Positions 11,991-23,347 of a stretch of 64,000 nucleotides of DNA are shown here, one piece after another. The position numbers and the translations under genes are program-made. The notes under the pieces were generated by a model, which was given only the letters and a program-made list of their open reading frames with translations, did not search any database and had not been told where the DNA came from. Source of the stretch: Owenia fusiformis (Eukaryota; Annelida; Polychaeta; Sabellida; Oweniidae); assembly GCA_903813345.2 (NCBI GenBank), contig CAIIXF020000005.1, positions 18,169,375 to 18,233,374 of the forward strand, in the 5' to 3' direction. Position 1 is the first letter of the stretch; each line of letters opens with the position of its first letter.

Positions 11991-14900
11991 GTACATTCTA
12001 CATGTGCCCATGGAAAGCCTACTTGGTGCTGATACTAACATACATTGTATACTGATAATTCAGCAAAGATTACTGGTGTTTAGTACAATATTCATTACCT
12101 GAAATTATTAGTACTTGTGTTATATTTCCATAATTATTGGGTGTATTTTTAAAGTTTGATTGAGAACACCATACAGTTACTTTCCTTCCAAATGAACTTG
12201 CAGTGTTCGTTACAAGCAGAACTTATTTAAGTATAAAGCCTTGAAACAGTTCATATACCATTGTTAATGGCCAGTTTATCTGAAGAACCCTAAATTAAAT
12301 ACCTCAGGCTCTCTTATATAGCCATGCAGTGTCTCAGAATATTCATACTGAAAGATGCATTCTCATTTAATTATTTAATTTGTATTCATATGATTTCAAT
12401 TTCGAAATTACTCATATTCTGTTTTCATTCATTGTATATGAGCCCATCAAATGAAAGTTGACATTTAATTTGACAATTCAATTAAAGTTACAGACCTAGG
12501 CTGGATATCTTGGTTTCAGGATAGGAATGCATCTTTAAGTGGTTGTTTTGCTTGTGTATGTATAAGGCAGGATTTAATGTTTTGTTTGTGATCAGAACAA
12601 TTACGTTTACATTATAAAAAAATATTAACATTTTTCCATGATGATATTGTAATATTAACATCTGTAAATAATGTTGGTGAAATATTTCATGAATTCTCAC
12701 ACACATGTATATACACCCGATTTTGGTTGTTAATTTGTAACGCTATCTTCATTAAGGGTAATAAGGACCAATCTTATTGCATTATAAAAAAACAAAAACA
12801 ATGGATAATATGATGCTAGTACTGTTTATTTATATATGTATTGTATGTTATCAAATCTGTTATCAAATCTGTTATCAATTTGAGAGGCTTATTTCCTCAA
12901 CTCAGATGACTTAATTCGTACTTGTTTCAAGCCATAGGGCTGTATTGATGCACTTTTAAATTGTCATTATACTGTACACTAATTTCTAATGTTATCTTGA
13001 TATAGCTGAAATATAATTGTAAAGTAGTTAGTCTTAAAAGAGGTGTTAAGATTGGTGGGTATTGCCCTTTAAAGTATGTAACAGTGTTTTCATTGAAGGC
13101 ATACATTTATGTTATCTTACAAGGAAGCATTTTTCAAACATCATTTAAAAATATTTATCTAAAACTTTCACTTTCTAGACCTTTCACCTTACTTGTTTGT
13201 AAGATATCTCTAATCGTAAACCAATACACTTTAATACTATTTAATTCTGTTCAGATTTTAGTTGAGTAGAATCATCCTTAGGGGATTGATCATGAAGCGT
13301 CACTTTTAAAAGTTGTTAGAAAAATACATTGTAAATTGTTACTTGAATGTATGCATCAAGCAGTTAGCCTAAATAAAAGTATTTATACACTTTCCACTCC
13401 AAACATGTTTTTGTTTTTCATAATTGCACGCAGGTGTTATCCAGTTTGCCAACATCTTCTATGCCTTGTCCCCTCAAGTGAATGTTATCTAGTATGAATC
13501 TTGACGTTGCCTTCATGTAAATGCAAATTGTTTTACCATGAATGCCATTACACTGAAATCTTGACTACCGTGTCAGTTTTATTTAACCTGTTAAGTGGAA
13601 CACTAGATGTTCTGCACTGTACTTCTCAAATAATATTGAATGACACATCACGATATAGTATTTGTAATTAAGAACAAATGGCTTCTCTCAGTAGATCCCC
13701 ATTCTTAAATGTGAATGAGCAACAAGGAGCTCAAACATCAAACTCACGACCTCAAGTATTATGGTTTAACGAAAAAGACCTACCCCACTGACCGAGAAAG
13801 AGTCGAAGGCATGCGAGGCGAATCCTGGAAACCTGGGTTCAGGAAAGCAGGGTTCACTGTTTCCGTTGACGCCTTTGCAAAACTACATTCATAATTTACA
13901 TGTATACCACAGTGAGCAGGAGGTTTACAGTCACACCCCGGTGCACTAATCCCTTATTTAAATGTTCGTTTTGAGGTCCAGGGTTTAAGGCCATTCCAAA
14001 CGAAATAAGTGTTTAATGAGGCTACGAAATATAACAATTTGATTAGAATTCTATACATGTATGTGTTCTTTTGTGTCTACCAAGACATTAAACATATTAA
14101 AAATAGTTATGTATTTTGATTGGTCTAAAATGTTCAAAGCTACAAGACCCCTTATACTCATTCGTTCTCTATTTTGACTAAGATAATATATCAGTACAAT
14201 GGCTATTAAAACAAAGAAAGGTTGACCAGTAGAGATTAGGAACGTGAAACATATTTATTTTTATTCATAAATTTTGATAATATTTGAGTTAAATACAATT
14301 CCGCACCATCCTCCCTTCTAAAAAAGCAAATAAATCCAGGTTTGAAAACCGTTCACATTTTAGCGGATTTGGATAACGACAAACCCGGGTTTTGGGGGCG
14401 CAGCTTATGCCAATGAGCGCTTCTGCATTTTCTTGAAATATCAGCATTTCCTGGATTTACCATTGACCTGCCAGGTTTACTAAAAGAATACAATGTCATA
14501 AAATGGAATGTTGCTTTCCTAAAAAGCAAGAAAAACACAGAGTCTCTTACTCTTATTACCCAGGGAGCGCATGTGCCTGTAAGTGGGCTTATTAGCCACT
14601 TATTAGCCCTTTGCAGATTATTGATGATTGATCTTATGTTGAAAATCCAGAATGTTTTTTTCAGTTTGGTAAATTTCTGATAACTGCCCCAAGAAATTAA
14701 TGATACAATAATGAAAACACATATTATATTAGAATATTCAATCTTAATTCGTATTATAGAAGATGATTTTACCTGCAAATTGGGACTTTGAAATGGGTGA
14801 ATAAAATTCAATTCTTTGTTTACACTCTACCAGATTACGCTCATCGCTGGGTCAACAAATTCCACTTCCGTTTTCGTTTTGAATTTTGGAATTCCACTTC

Positions 14901-15199
14901 TAATATGAATCATATTTCATTGAATATCGAACAGGTATAGCATTGAATCCGTGAATTTGAATAAAGAGATTTTATGGAATATCAGGGCATAACGATTGCT
15001 GAGTCATGAGCTACACGGTTCCCCCAAGAGGATCTCGATCTCAAGTGACCAGAAAAACAGTTCCACCAAAAAATGCAAATGGTGATCCAGCAGATGCAAA
15101 TGCCGAAACAAAAGATACTGCAACCAATCCGCAAGACAGAGCCCAATAGTAAAGTATATTTAGCTATAGGAAAAACATGATTTCTTTTAGTTGTCGTTG
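11991..15199. other. Gene-free intergenic stretch
   Basis: I see nothing supportable as a gene or RNA. A 152-codon open frame on the minus strand at 14353-14811 has no recognisable domain and no splice context and is not called. Confidence 0.5.
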
Positions 15200-17760
15200 A
15201 GTAGGGCATGGGCTTTCAACTAGAAGGGTAGGCAACTTCCCATATTTCATACATACAGTACTGTCAACCCCTAAAGATTTTCTCGCGGGACAGATTTTTT
15301 AGACCCAGTGCCCAAAATTCGCGGGATTTTGCGGGACATCTACTAAATTCGCGGGATTTTGCGGGACATTTAAGGGATTTGCGTGATTGCGCTAATAGGA
15401 GATTTTTTTATCAAATTCGCGGGATTTCGCGGGACTATTCGAGGGACAAACACCCTAATTGCGGGACAGTTAACAGGTGTACCACCAAAAACTTCATAGA
15501 GGGACAGATTTTTTAGACAAAGTGCCCTAAATTTGCGGGATTTTGCGGGACATCCACCTAAATTTGCAGGATGTCCCGGGACATTCAAGGGATTTGCGTG
15601 ATTGGGACTGTAAAAGCGTGTAGAAGTACTTAGGCCTAAATCAAACTTTCAGATACTGATTAATCAAATATAATGCGCCGTTACATTGTAACTTAAGTAA
15701 ACGTCAACACAATTTCACAAAATACGCATAGGAATATTATTAAACTTTATTGTAATTTATCAAAAACAAAAAGCATGCTTCAGGTGTGATTACCGTAATC
15801 TAACACGAAATTCAAAAATTCGGAACAATACTTTGCACTTCTGGCGTCGTGACCAACTATGAAACGCTTACCCCCATAATGTTATATATTAAAATGTACC
15901 TATTCATATACTGTAGGCATGGGCTTTCAATTGAACGCCCATGATATAGGGGTTCGATTAATCTACATCAAATTATAGGGAATGAGGTTAATTTTCTAGA
16001 TAGGGTTTGTATAAAAAACCGGGTACCGGGTAGTAAATCCTCCATGCTGGGTTCAAACTTGGTACCCGGTCGAAAAAAACCAAAAACGAAATATACGAAT
16101 ACACAACATAATTAGATCATTAGAAAACGTGTAAGATTTGTTTTGAATTTACAAAAATGTATGTAACTTCCTTCAAAATTGAGCTAGAAGCTTCAAATAA
16201 AAAGCATTTTAAGGCTCTTTTCTTCCTCTATCATCTTGGTCATATTTCCATTGGTAATGAAGGGGGGGTAATTGGCTACGCCAATGACATTGTAAGACGA
16301 TTTGAAAAACAAGACAAATCAATCTTACTCTATTTTCAATAGTTCGTATGTTGGTACGTGAATTGTTTTGATTATGATTTAAATCTGTAAATAGCTATCG
16401 TTGCTTTAGCAGAGAGGTGACGTGTGTTAATTTGCATGATGCAACGTGTAAGATTTTGATTATTAATCATAATTTAAGTTATCCCAATTTATGACAAAAT
16501 GTCCACTGAATTGTAAATTGTTATGTCTTACAATGTCATAGGCGTAGCCAGGAGAGGGTGCGATGGTGCGATCGCACCCTCCCCCCCCCATAACCAATGA
16601 AAATATGGCCATAACGATAGAGGAAGAAAGGTGCCTTAAAATATGCTTTTTATTTGAAGCTTCTAGCTCAATTTTGAATCATGTTACATACATTTTTGCA
16701 AATTCAAAACAAATCTTACACGTTTTCTCATAATCTAATTATGTTATATATTCGTATTTTTCGTTTTTTGGGTACCCGTTTTTTTACCGGGTACCGGGTA
16801 CCAAGTTTGAACCCAGCATGGAGGATTTACTACCCGGTACCCGGTTTTTTATACAAACCCTTTCTAGATATCAGCGTACATTTATTGTAACTCGCGTTTT
16901 CTAACATTTGCTCAGTTCTGAGATGAAGGCCACACGGGTAGTAAAAAGGCCAACGTTGGAACTATTTGTGACCTACATCCCTATTTTCGTAATTAAAATG
17001 AAAGTTGAACCCTTCCCCTTTATTTTGATACCAAACAACAGCATGCTAGGTACTTAAAATTAGGTAAACTTTACTCCTCAAAAGTGCAAAAACTTAGCTT
17101 CTTATATAAGATAAGATAATAGGGGATTGCAATAATTTCGGAAATTCGCGGAGGTCAAAGCCACATTTTGCGGGACTTCGCGGGACAATGCGGGACACGC
17201 GAATTAGCCTAATTTTGATCAAATTAGCGGGATAATCCCGCCATTCGCGGGACACTTGACAGCTCTGTACATAAGCATTGCCTTTTGGGTTTTCAAAATT
17301 GGAGAATGTACACATTCCAAAAAATCTTATTTTGTCCATTTATGGATGATTTAAAGAAATAACTCAAAAATAAAAACATGATTATCTCCATACATGTTGA
17401 TAATTTAATAAAAAATGGAATTCATCATAATTATGACAATACAGAAAGTGAACATTCTCCCACAAATTATATTTTTTATTGGAAGGTGTTCTTGAATAAT
17501 GCAATACTCGAAGAGATTATCTTGATACCTCTTATTCTTATTGGCCTTTTTGTTTACTTTTACATGAGATTGAATATATTTTATGCTTAAATCATATTGA
17601 AAATTGATTTTTATTCAACATAATACTAAAACATGTACATTTATCTAATACTTTTTGAAATATTACTATAAAAGGAGAGCATGGCATTGCTCATTTTGAA
17701 GGTCTCATGTTATTACACAGAGTTGCATACCCTTCTAATTGAAAGCCCATGAGTAGGGTA
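15200..17760. mobile_element. Nested fold-back complex bounded by long-range inverted repeats
   Basis: The left end at about 15200-15240 contains GCATGGGCTTTCAACTAGAA then GGGTAGGCAACTT. The right end at about 17723-17760, reverse-complemented, contains TCATGGGCTTTCAATTAGAA then GGGTATGCAACT. Inside are two inverted GCGGGA-rich blocks (15255-15600 and 17140-17275) and, innermost, the fold-back element at 15992-16870. The simplest reading is successive insertion of one inverted-repeat element into another. No transposase is visible. Confidence 0.6.
15992..16870. mobile_element. Fold-back element with ~280-bp terminal inverted repeats
   Basis: The left arm (15992-16280) and right arm (about 16590-16870) are inverse copies. 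Landmarks in both are TCTAGATAGGGTTTGTATAA, the ACCGGGTACCGGGTAGTAAA block, CCATGCTGGGTTCAAACTTG, and AAGCTTCAAATAAAAAGCAT. The arms enclose about 300 bp of AT-rich DNA. Such long arms with no coding capacity fit a fold-back (FB/MITE-like) element. The transcript could form a very long hairpin. Confidence 0.8.
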
Positions 17761-18345
17761 TTCAGGGGCGTAGCTAGGATTTACCATGGGTGTCCTATTT
17801 TTCCCCAGCAGGACTTGTTCTATAATGAAAGGGGAGGGGGAATTCAAGCCATGGTGAAGGGGGTTACGCATGACGGAAACAGTTTCAATCAAATTACGGA
17901 ATATAGCTATAGATTTTGTAATGACCTTCGATTGCAAGTCGCTACTACAGTCTCAGGAGCATCAGCTGTATTGGCTAGCCTTTATGACTCAAGAGTGGAG
18001 GGTCCTGGGTTCGATTCCTGTATGTGGGCTTCAAATTTAGCAGACTCCCTTTCGAATCTAGTATCTGGCTCAGTACACTACAACTCCCCGATGGACGTGC
18101 CCAAGGGTCTTTACAGTGGTGTCAGAAGTGGGATTGGCCTTGTGAATCAGTTACGATGGACGTCGTCCTCCAGGGGGGATGGTGTAATGACATTGATAGC
18201 AATACGCTACTACAGCTCCCCCACGGACGTGCCCAAGGGTAGTCATAGTCATCTTTCTGAGAGTAAACTTTAAGAAAAGGGAGTTGTTCCTAACCAGGGA
18301 ATTATCAAAACGAAAGGGGGAGGGGTGCACAAGCCCCACAAACCC
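17755..18345 (+). mobile_element. tRNA-derived SINE candidate and flanking repeat
   Basis: GGTTCGATTCC at 18007-18017 is a perfect RNA polymerase III B-box. An A-box-like TGGCTAGCCTTTATG lies about 35 bp upstream, so the head resembles a tRNA gene with no credible cloverleaf. The body contains a repeated module CGGACGTGCCCAAGGGT (18087-18110 and 18221-18240). The adjacent AGGGGCGTAGCTAGG at 17764 resembles the ends of CAGGCC-type elements elsewhere in the window. The long open frame here is repeat translation. Confidence 0.45.
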
Positions 18346-18499
18346 CCTCTCACTACAAGTTTGGTATTGAGTACACAGCTAAATCTGATTCAAGGGGCCA
18401 GAAATTGTGATTGCCTTATTTCTTGGTTGGAGGTTTGAATCCTGAACTAAAATTTTGTGACCAAAATCTTGAGAGTAACCAAGTGTGAGAATCTCAGAT

Positions 18500-19440
18500 A
18501 TACAAATAAAGGACTACTTTTTCGGAAGCTTTTGAAAAATGCGGTACTTTTACTGTAGATTTTGAAAAAATGTGGTAGTTTTACTGTAGATTTTGAAAAA
18601 ATGCAGTAGATTTTTGAAAAACTAGTTTTGCGGAAGATATTGACAATTACGGTAGTTTTCCAGTAAATTTTGAAAAATACAGTAGTTTTTGCAGTAAATT
18701 TTTGAAAAAACTAGTTTTGCTGATGATTTTGAAAAATGCAGTAGTTTTACGGTAGATTTTGAAAAAATACGGTAGTTTTTACGGTTGATTTTTGAAAAAA
18801 CATTAGTTTTGTGGAAGAGTTTGAAAATGCGGTAGTTTTATAGTAGATTTTGAAAAAATGCGGGAGTTTTTGCGGTAGATTTTTGAAAAACTGTAGTTTT
18901 ACGGAATATTTTGAAAAATGTGTGCCCTAGTTTTTGCGAAAGATTTTAAAAAATTATGGTAGTTTTTGCAGTAGATTTAAAAACACTGTTTTTGCATCAC
19001 GATACTCCCCAGTGTGTTGACTGATTACATGCCAAATTACTTATAAGTACGCAATAACCACTGTCACAGACCTGCCGACACCTATTTTCGAGTTGGTAAT
19101 GCAATATTACAGGGGCAATACAGGAAGACTTAAATTTTTCAGAATTTCCAAATTATAATGGTAGATTTTACGGTAGTTTGAACCAGAATACTGTTAATTT
19201 CAGCAGAAATATGTTAGATTTCTTAATATTAACTTTAACGTATTTTATGGCCGTTTTTATAGAAAAAATCGAAAAATAATAAAATATTTTATGGTTGATT
19301 TCGGTAAAATTACGGTAAAGTTTTTTACGGTCGTTTTTACGGGAAAATTGTTAAATTTTTTACGGTAGTTTGGCATTTTTTATGGAAAAACAAAAATTTT
19401 ACAGTAGATTCCCGTAAAAATACGGTAGGTTGGCAGGTAT
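18500..19440. repeat. Degenerate TTTTGAAAAAATGCGGTAG repeat with inverted ends
   Basis: About 500 bp of ~30-bp degenerate units (TTTTGAAAAATGCGGTAGTT, TTACGGTAGATTTTTG) are followed by a second block (19140-19430) of the same vocabulary. The second block is bounded by GACCTGCCGACA at 19071 and its inverse, GGTTGGCAGGT, at about 19428. The same design (inverted CTGYCRAC ends around an internal degenerate repeat) occurs at 15.25 and 55.4 kb. Likely a non-autonomous transposon. No gene. Confidence 0.55.
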
Positions 19441-19682
19441 GAGATCTCTAACCGTTGACAATAAATAAAATTGTACAACCATGGGCTTATTTCTGTTTTA
19501 TGTGATTTGACATAGCATCAGCATATGATATTTGGTTTCAGTGTCTTTAGCAAAGACTACAGCGTTTGTTATTACAACCAAGTTGTGACATTTTGTGATG
19601 GTAATTGAAAAAAAACATTTTTGATGTTATTGCCCCTTGTTATAACTGTTTTACTGTAGCTCTCTATCTCATGTAATTACAG

Positions 19683-22600
19683 TATGGGTGGATACACGAT
19701 GATAACTCCAAATGAAAAGAAACGTCAGCAAATACAAAACCGTAAGTAAGCCTATATTTGACAAAAAACATATAAATTCAAAATTATTTTCAATTATGTC
19801 ACATCTAAGAAGTGGAGTGTCGTTTTTATTAAAACAACTGATTTTGTGACCAGCGTCACTGTTGCTATCAGTTGAGTGTTTTTTGGTAACCTGTAACAAA
19901 TGGTTACACTGTTGTTGTTGCAATTTAAAAGTGGCGATTACCCTGAGTATCAGTGCTTCATTAAATGTAGATGAAGCTCTGTTTTAGACAAGCAAAACCA
20001 AACTTTTGAAAAGGGTAGATGGTGACTTTTGTCATGTGGTAATGTCTTGTTTTATATTACTTTTAGAAGCCAAAAAAGAGGAACAAGCTTATCAAAAACA
20101 TAAGGAGAAACAGAAACTAGGTCATGTGTCATATGTTGGAACTGTTGGTAAGTCTATACAGTATTGTCTATTACCATGGCAATTTGCAATTGTATATGGT
20201 GTATCTCATAGTTACATTGAAATCAGGATTAAAACGTTTTTCAACTGCAGGGAAGAAATATAACTAGACTTTGGAAATTGAACGAAGTTCAATTTCAGAC
20301 TCCAGATCTAGACTTTTTTAAGCCCAGTCATCAAAAAATAAGCCGAGTCATCCAGAATAAGCTGAGTCATCCAGAATAAGATGGATGGATAAAATAGGAA
20401 GGTAGGATAGGATAGAATGGGAAGGAACGATAGGATAGAATAAGAAAGAAGAATAGGATAGAACAGAATAGGAAGAAAGAATATGATAGGAGAGGATAGG
20501 AAGGATAGGAAGGAAAGGATACGAAGGAAGGATTGATAGGAAGGATAGGATAGGATCAGATAGGAAGGATGGATGAATTTTTCAATATTTTCTTCTCTAC
20601 TCTTGACTTTTCTATCAGGATACCATCAGATCGATTTTCCGAAATTTCAAAACGCCATAACTTCCGAACCGGAAGTCGGATCTAAATTTGATTTAAAGTT
20701 TCGGATTCCTGACAAAATTCTACCCCTAATTCATAACTCATACGTTAAATTTGGCGAATTTTTATTTTGACCTACTTTTTGGACACGCCATTACTTCGGA
20801 ACCGGAAGTCGGATCGAAATTTGGTTTGCAGACTCGAATTCCTGAGAAAATTCTACCCTTAATTCATAACTCATATGTTAAATTTGGAGAACTTTTTTTT
20901 TGACCTACTTTTCGGACACCATATCTTAAAAGTGGGTCGAAATACTTTCTGACGGCAAAAGGCTATCACTATAAGCACACTCTTTCTTACCTGTATACAA
21001 AATTTTGAAGCAAATCATTTAAATATAGTGTCAGAATCGCAAAAATAAGGAAAAACTATGAATTTGACCTAGATTTTGACCTAGGGATTTTGGTGTCCAA
21101 ATTTTGAAGTTGGGTAGCCTTCGAGGTCCCCTTCTTTCATAGGCTTTCATTATTTTAAGCTGTACTTAGTCTATATCTTGTATTTTACACTTCAAAAAAA
21201 TCTTTTATCCCATTGACATAACATGGGGCACCAAATTTAGCGATTTTTGAGCTTTCAAAACGTCATAACTTCCGAACCGGAAGTCGGATCGAAATTTGGT
21301 TTGCAGATTCAGATTTCTGAGAAAATTCTATACTTATTTCATAACTCAAATGTTAAATTTGAAGAAATTTTTATTTTGACCTACTTTTCGGACACCATAT
21401 CTCAAAAGTGGGTCAAAATACTTTCTGACGGCAAAAGGCTTACACTATTAGCACACTCTTGGCTACATGTATACAAAATTTCGAAGAATATAATTAATCT
21501 GTAGTGTCAGAATCGCAAAAATAAGGAAAAACTTTGAATTTGACCTAGATTTTGACCTAGGCATTTTGGTGTCCAAATTTTTATGAAAAGAAGGTTTTGA
21601 GGTCCCTTTCTTCTATGGGGTTCCATTATGTTTAGCTGTGCTTAGTCTATATCTCGTATTTTACACTTCAAAAAAATATTTTTTCCCATTGAATTAACAT
21701 GGGGCACCAAATTTAGCGATTTTTGAATTTTCAAAACGCCATAACTTTTGAACCGGAAGTCAGATCGAAATTTAGTTTTCAGATTCGGAATCCTGAGAAA
21801 ATTTCCTATAAGACTGATATCATGGACATTGGATTCGGAGAACCTTTTTTTGGACCTCGTTTTCGGACACTGATATCTCGAAATCGGTTTGAGATACCAA
21901 AAAACTAAATCACTCTAGATTTTCTACTTTTTTATGAGGAACACAATGAAAAAAACCCGGATCCAAAATATTGAAGGACGACCGAGAAAATCGAAAAAAG
22001 TGACAAAGTCCTGGATTTGACCTAGTTCTTGACCTTTGACCTAGATAAAAAATTGACCCAATTTCCCACCAACTAGATACTGAACCTAAATAAACTGTAT
22101 TATGGTCCTTACTGGATACCTCATAGTTATTGAAAAAACTCCTAAAGAATAATAAGAATAAGAATAAGAAGAATACTGGCAAAAACAATAGACTCCAGAT
22201 TGACATCTGGAGTCTAATAAATAGTATGAAGTTTATCTCTCCTTAAATTGAATTTCTCAAACACTGCATGGCAAATAAGGTTTAACTGAGTATAGCATAC
22301 TGTATGATTGTTGATAATTTTGAACAGGTACATGGTTCCTGCATGAATGTAATAAACTATGTGTACATATGTATATGTATGTTGCAGGAGGGGGAGAAAA
22401 CCCTGCAGTGCCCAAGACACAGACTCCTAATGCAAAACTCAAGCAATCGGTATGTCAAAAAATACATTCACTTAAATTAAGCATACATTTCTCATATAAG
22501 TGCCTGGCTAAGCTGTCTCATCATTTACATTTGAGGGCCTCTTTATAAAAGCATAAAATAGTTCTGTGATTGCGTTGCAGGAGAAAAGACAGCAATACAG

Positions 22601-23347
22601 ACAACAGACCAAGGACAGGGAGACTGCAGAGTTACAGAAGAAAAAAGAAGCAGCGAGAAAACAGGTACTTTCTGCGATAACATTAAGTAATTTCCAAAAG
22701 ACGAACTAAAAGTCCATTTTACAGCAAGTGTATTGTTAGATACATGCATGTCATTGTTAGATACCATAGGAGCCAGAAAGTAGTCTGGATAAAATTACAA
22801 TTTCAGCTCTTTTTGAAATACAATGTTGTATTTTTGGTTGTTGATTCTAGGCTGGATTAAATACACAGAGAGACAAAGAGAGAGCTGAACGTTTAGATGA
22901 GGACAGGCGCAAGTAAGTGGTGTTTGTCTTTGTAATCTCAGAGCACATGTACAGTATATTTATAAATTGCTTTGTTTATCCATTTTTATTTTACTTACGC
23001 ATGGAATTGTTTTATAATCTACCTGAATTATTTTAATATCCAGTTAGAGTGTATGCAACGTATTCAATTTTATTTCCAGGAAAAATGAAGCATTTTTGAA
23101 AAGATTTGATAAGCCAAAACGTTCACAGGCAAACAAATCAGATAGTATAGCGGGAGCTGGAAGACAACCTGAAGAACTTGGTGCAACAAACAATAATTTC
23201 TCAGATGACTGTGATATATACTACAATGATGGTAACCCACTGGTAGAATTACAACAGAGATTTCCTCACTGTGATATGGACTACTTAGAGGGTCTTTTAC
23301 TTCAGTGTAATGGCAATGTAAGACAAGCAATGTCTTTACTGACATAA
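19683..23347 (+). CDS. EPSTI1-like: EPSTI1-like coiled-coil protein with C-terminal CUE-like segment
   Basis: Six exons join in phase: 19683-19741, 20067-20147, 22388-22449, 22581-22664, 22851-22912, 23080-23347. From the first ATG (19684) they give 204 residues. The start MGGYTMITPNEKKRQQIQ resembles the conserved YTLIAPN...EIQ segment near the N-terminus of vertebrate epithelial-stromal interaction protein 1. The middle is a charged helix of Lys, Glu, Gln and Arg (coiled coil). KNEAFLKRF matches the NNAFLDRL segment at the vertebrate C-terminus. After that, residues ~165-203 (NPLVELQQRFPHCD, then LEGLLLQCNGNVRQA) look like a CUE/UBA-type ubiquitin-binding helix bundle, which I do not recall in human EPSTI1. 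An acceptor directly before the ATG means an upstream exon, possibly non-coding, may exist. Human EPSTI1 is interferon-induced; a similar role here is inference. Confidence 0.75.
20262..22215. mobile_element. Non-autonomous repeat element in EPSTI1-like intron 2
   Basis: This intron insertion starts near 20262 with a TTGAACGAAGTTCAA palindrome and AGACTCCAGATC, and ends with AGACTCCAGATTGACATCTG and GAGTCT (22190-22215). Inside are a GGATAGGAA microsatellite (20385-20570) and four imperfect repeats centred on ACTTCCGAACCGGAAGT (20660, 20793, 21268, 21743), each followed by CGGATCGAAATTTGG. No transposase or RT motif. Boundaries are approximate. Confidence 0.6.
20385..20572. repeat. GGATAGGAA-type purine microsatellite
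   Basis: About 190 bp of almost pure purine, composed of variants of GATAGGAAGGATAGGA. It is part of the larger element in this intron. Confidence 0.9.

Noticed and set aside
14353-14811. 152-codon minus-strand open frame
   Set aside because: No recognisable domain, no splice sites in context, and composition typical of AT-rich non-coding DNA.
18000-18020. tRNA gene suggested by a perfect B-box
   Set aside because: No acceptor-stem pairing or anticodon loop can be drawn; fits a SINE head better.
17749-18273. 174-codon plus-strand open frame with a repeated CPKGS-like motif
   Set aside because: It translates a repeat module and a tRNA-derived SINE-like head with a B-box, so it is not a gene.
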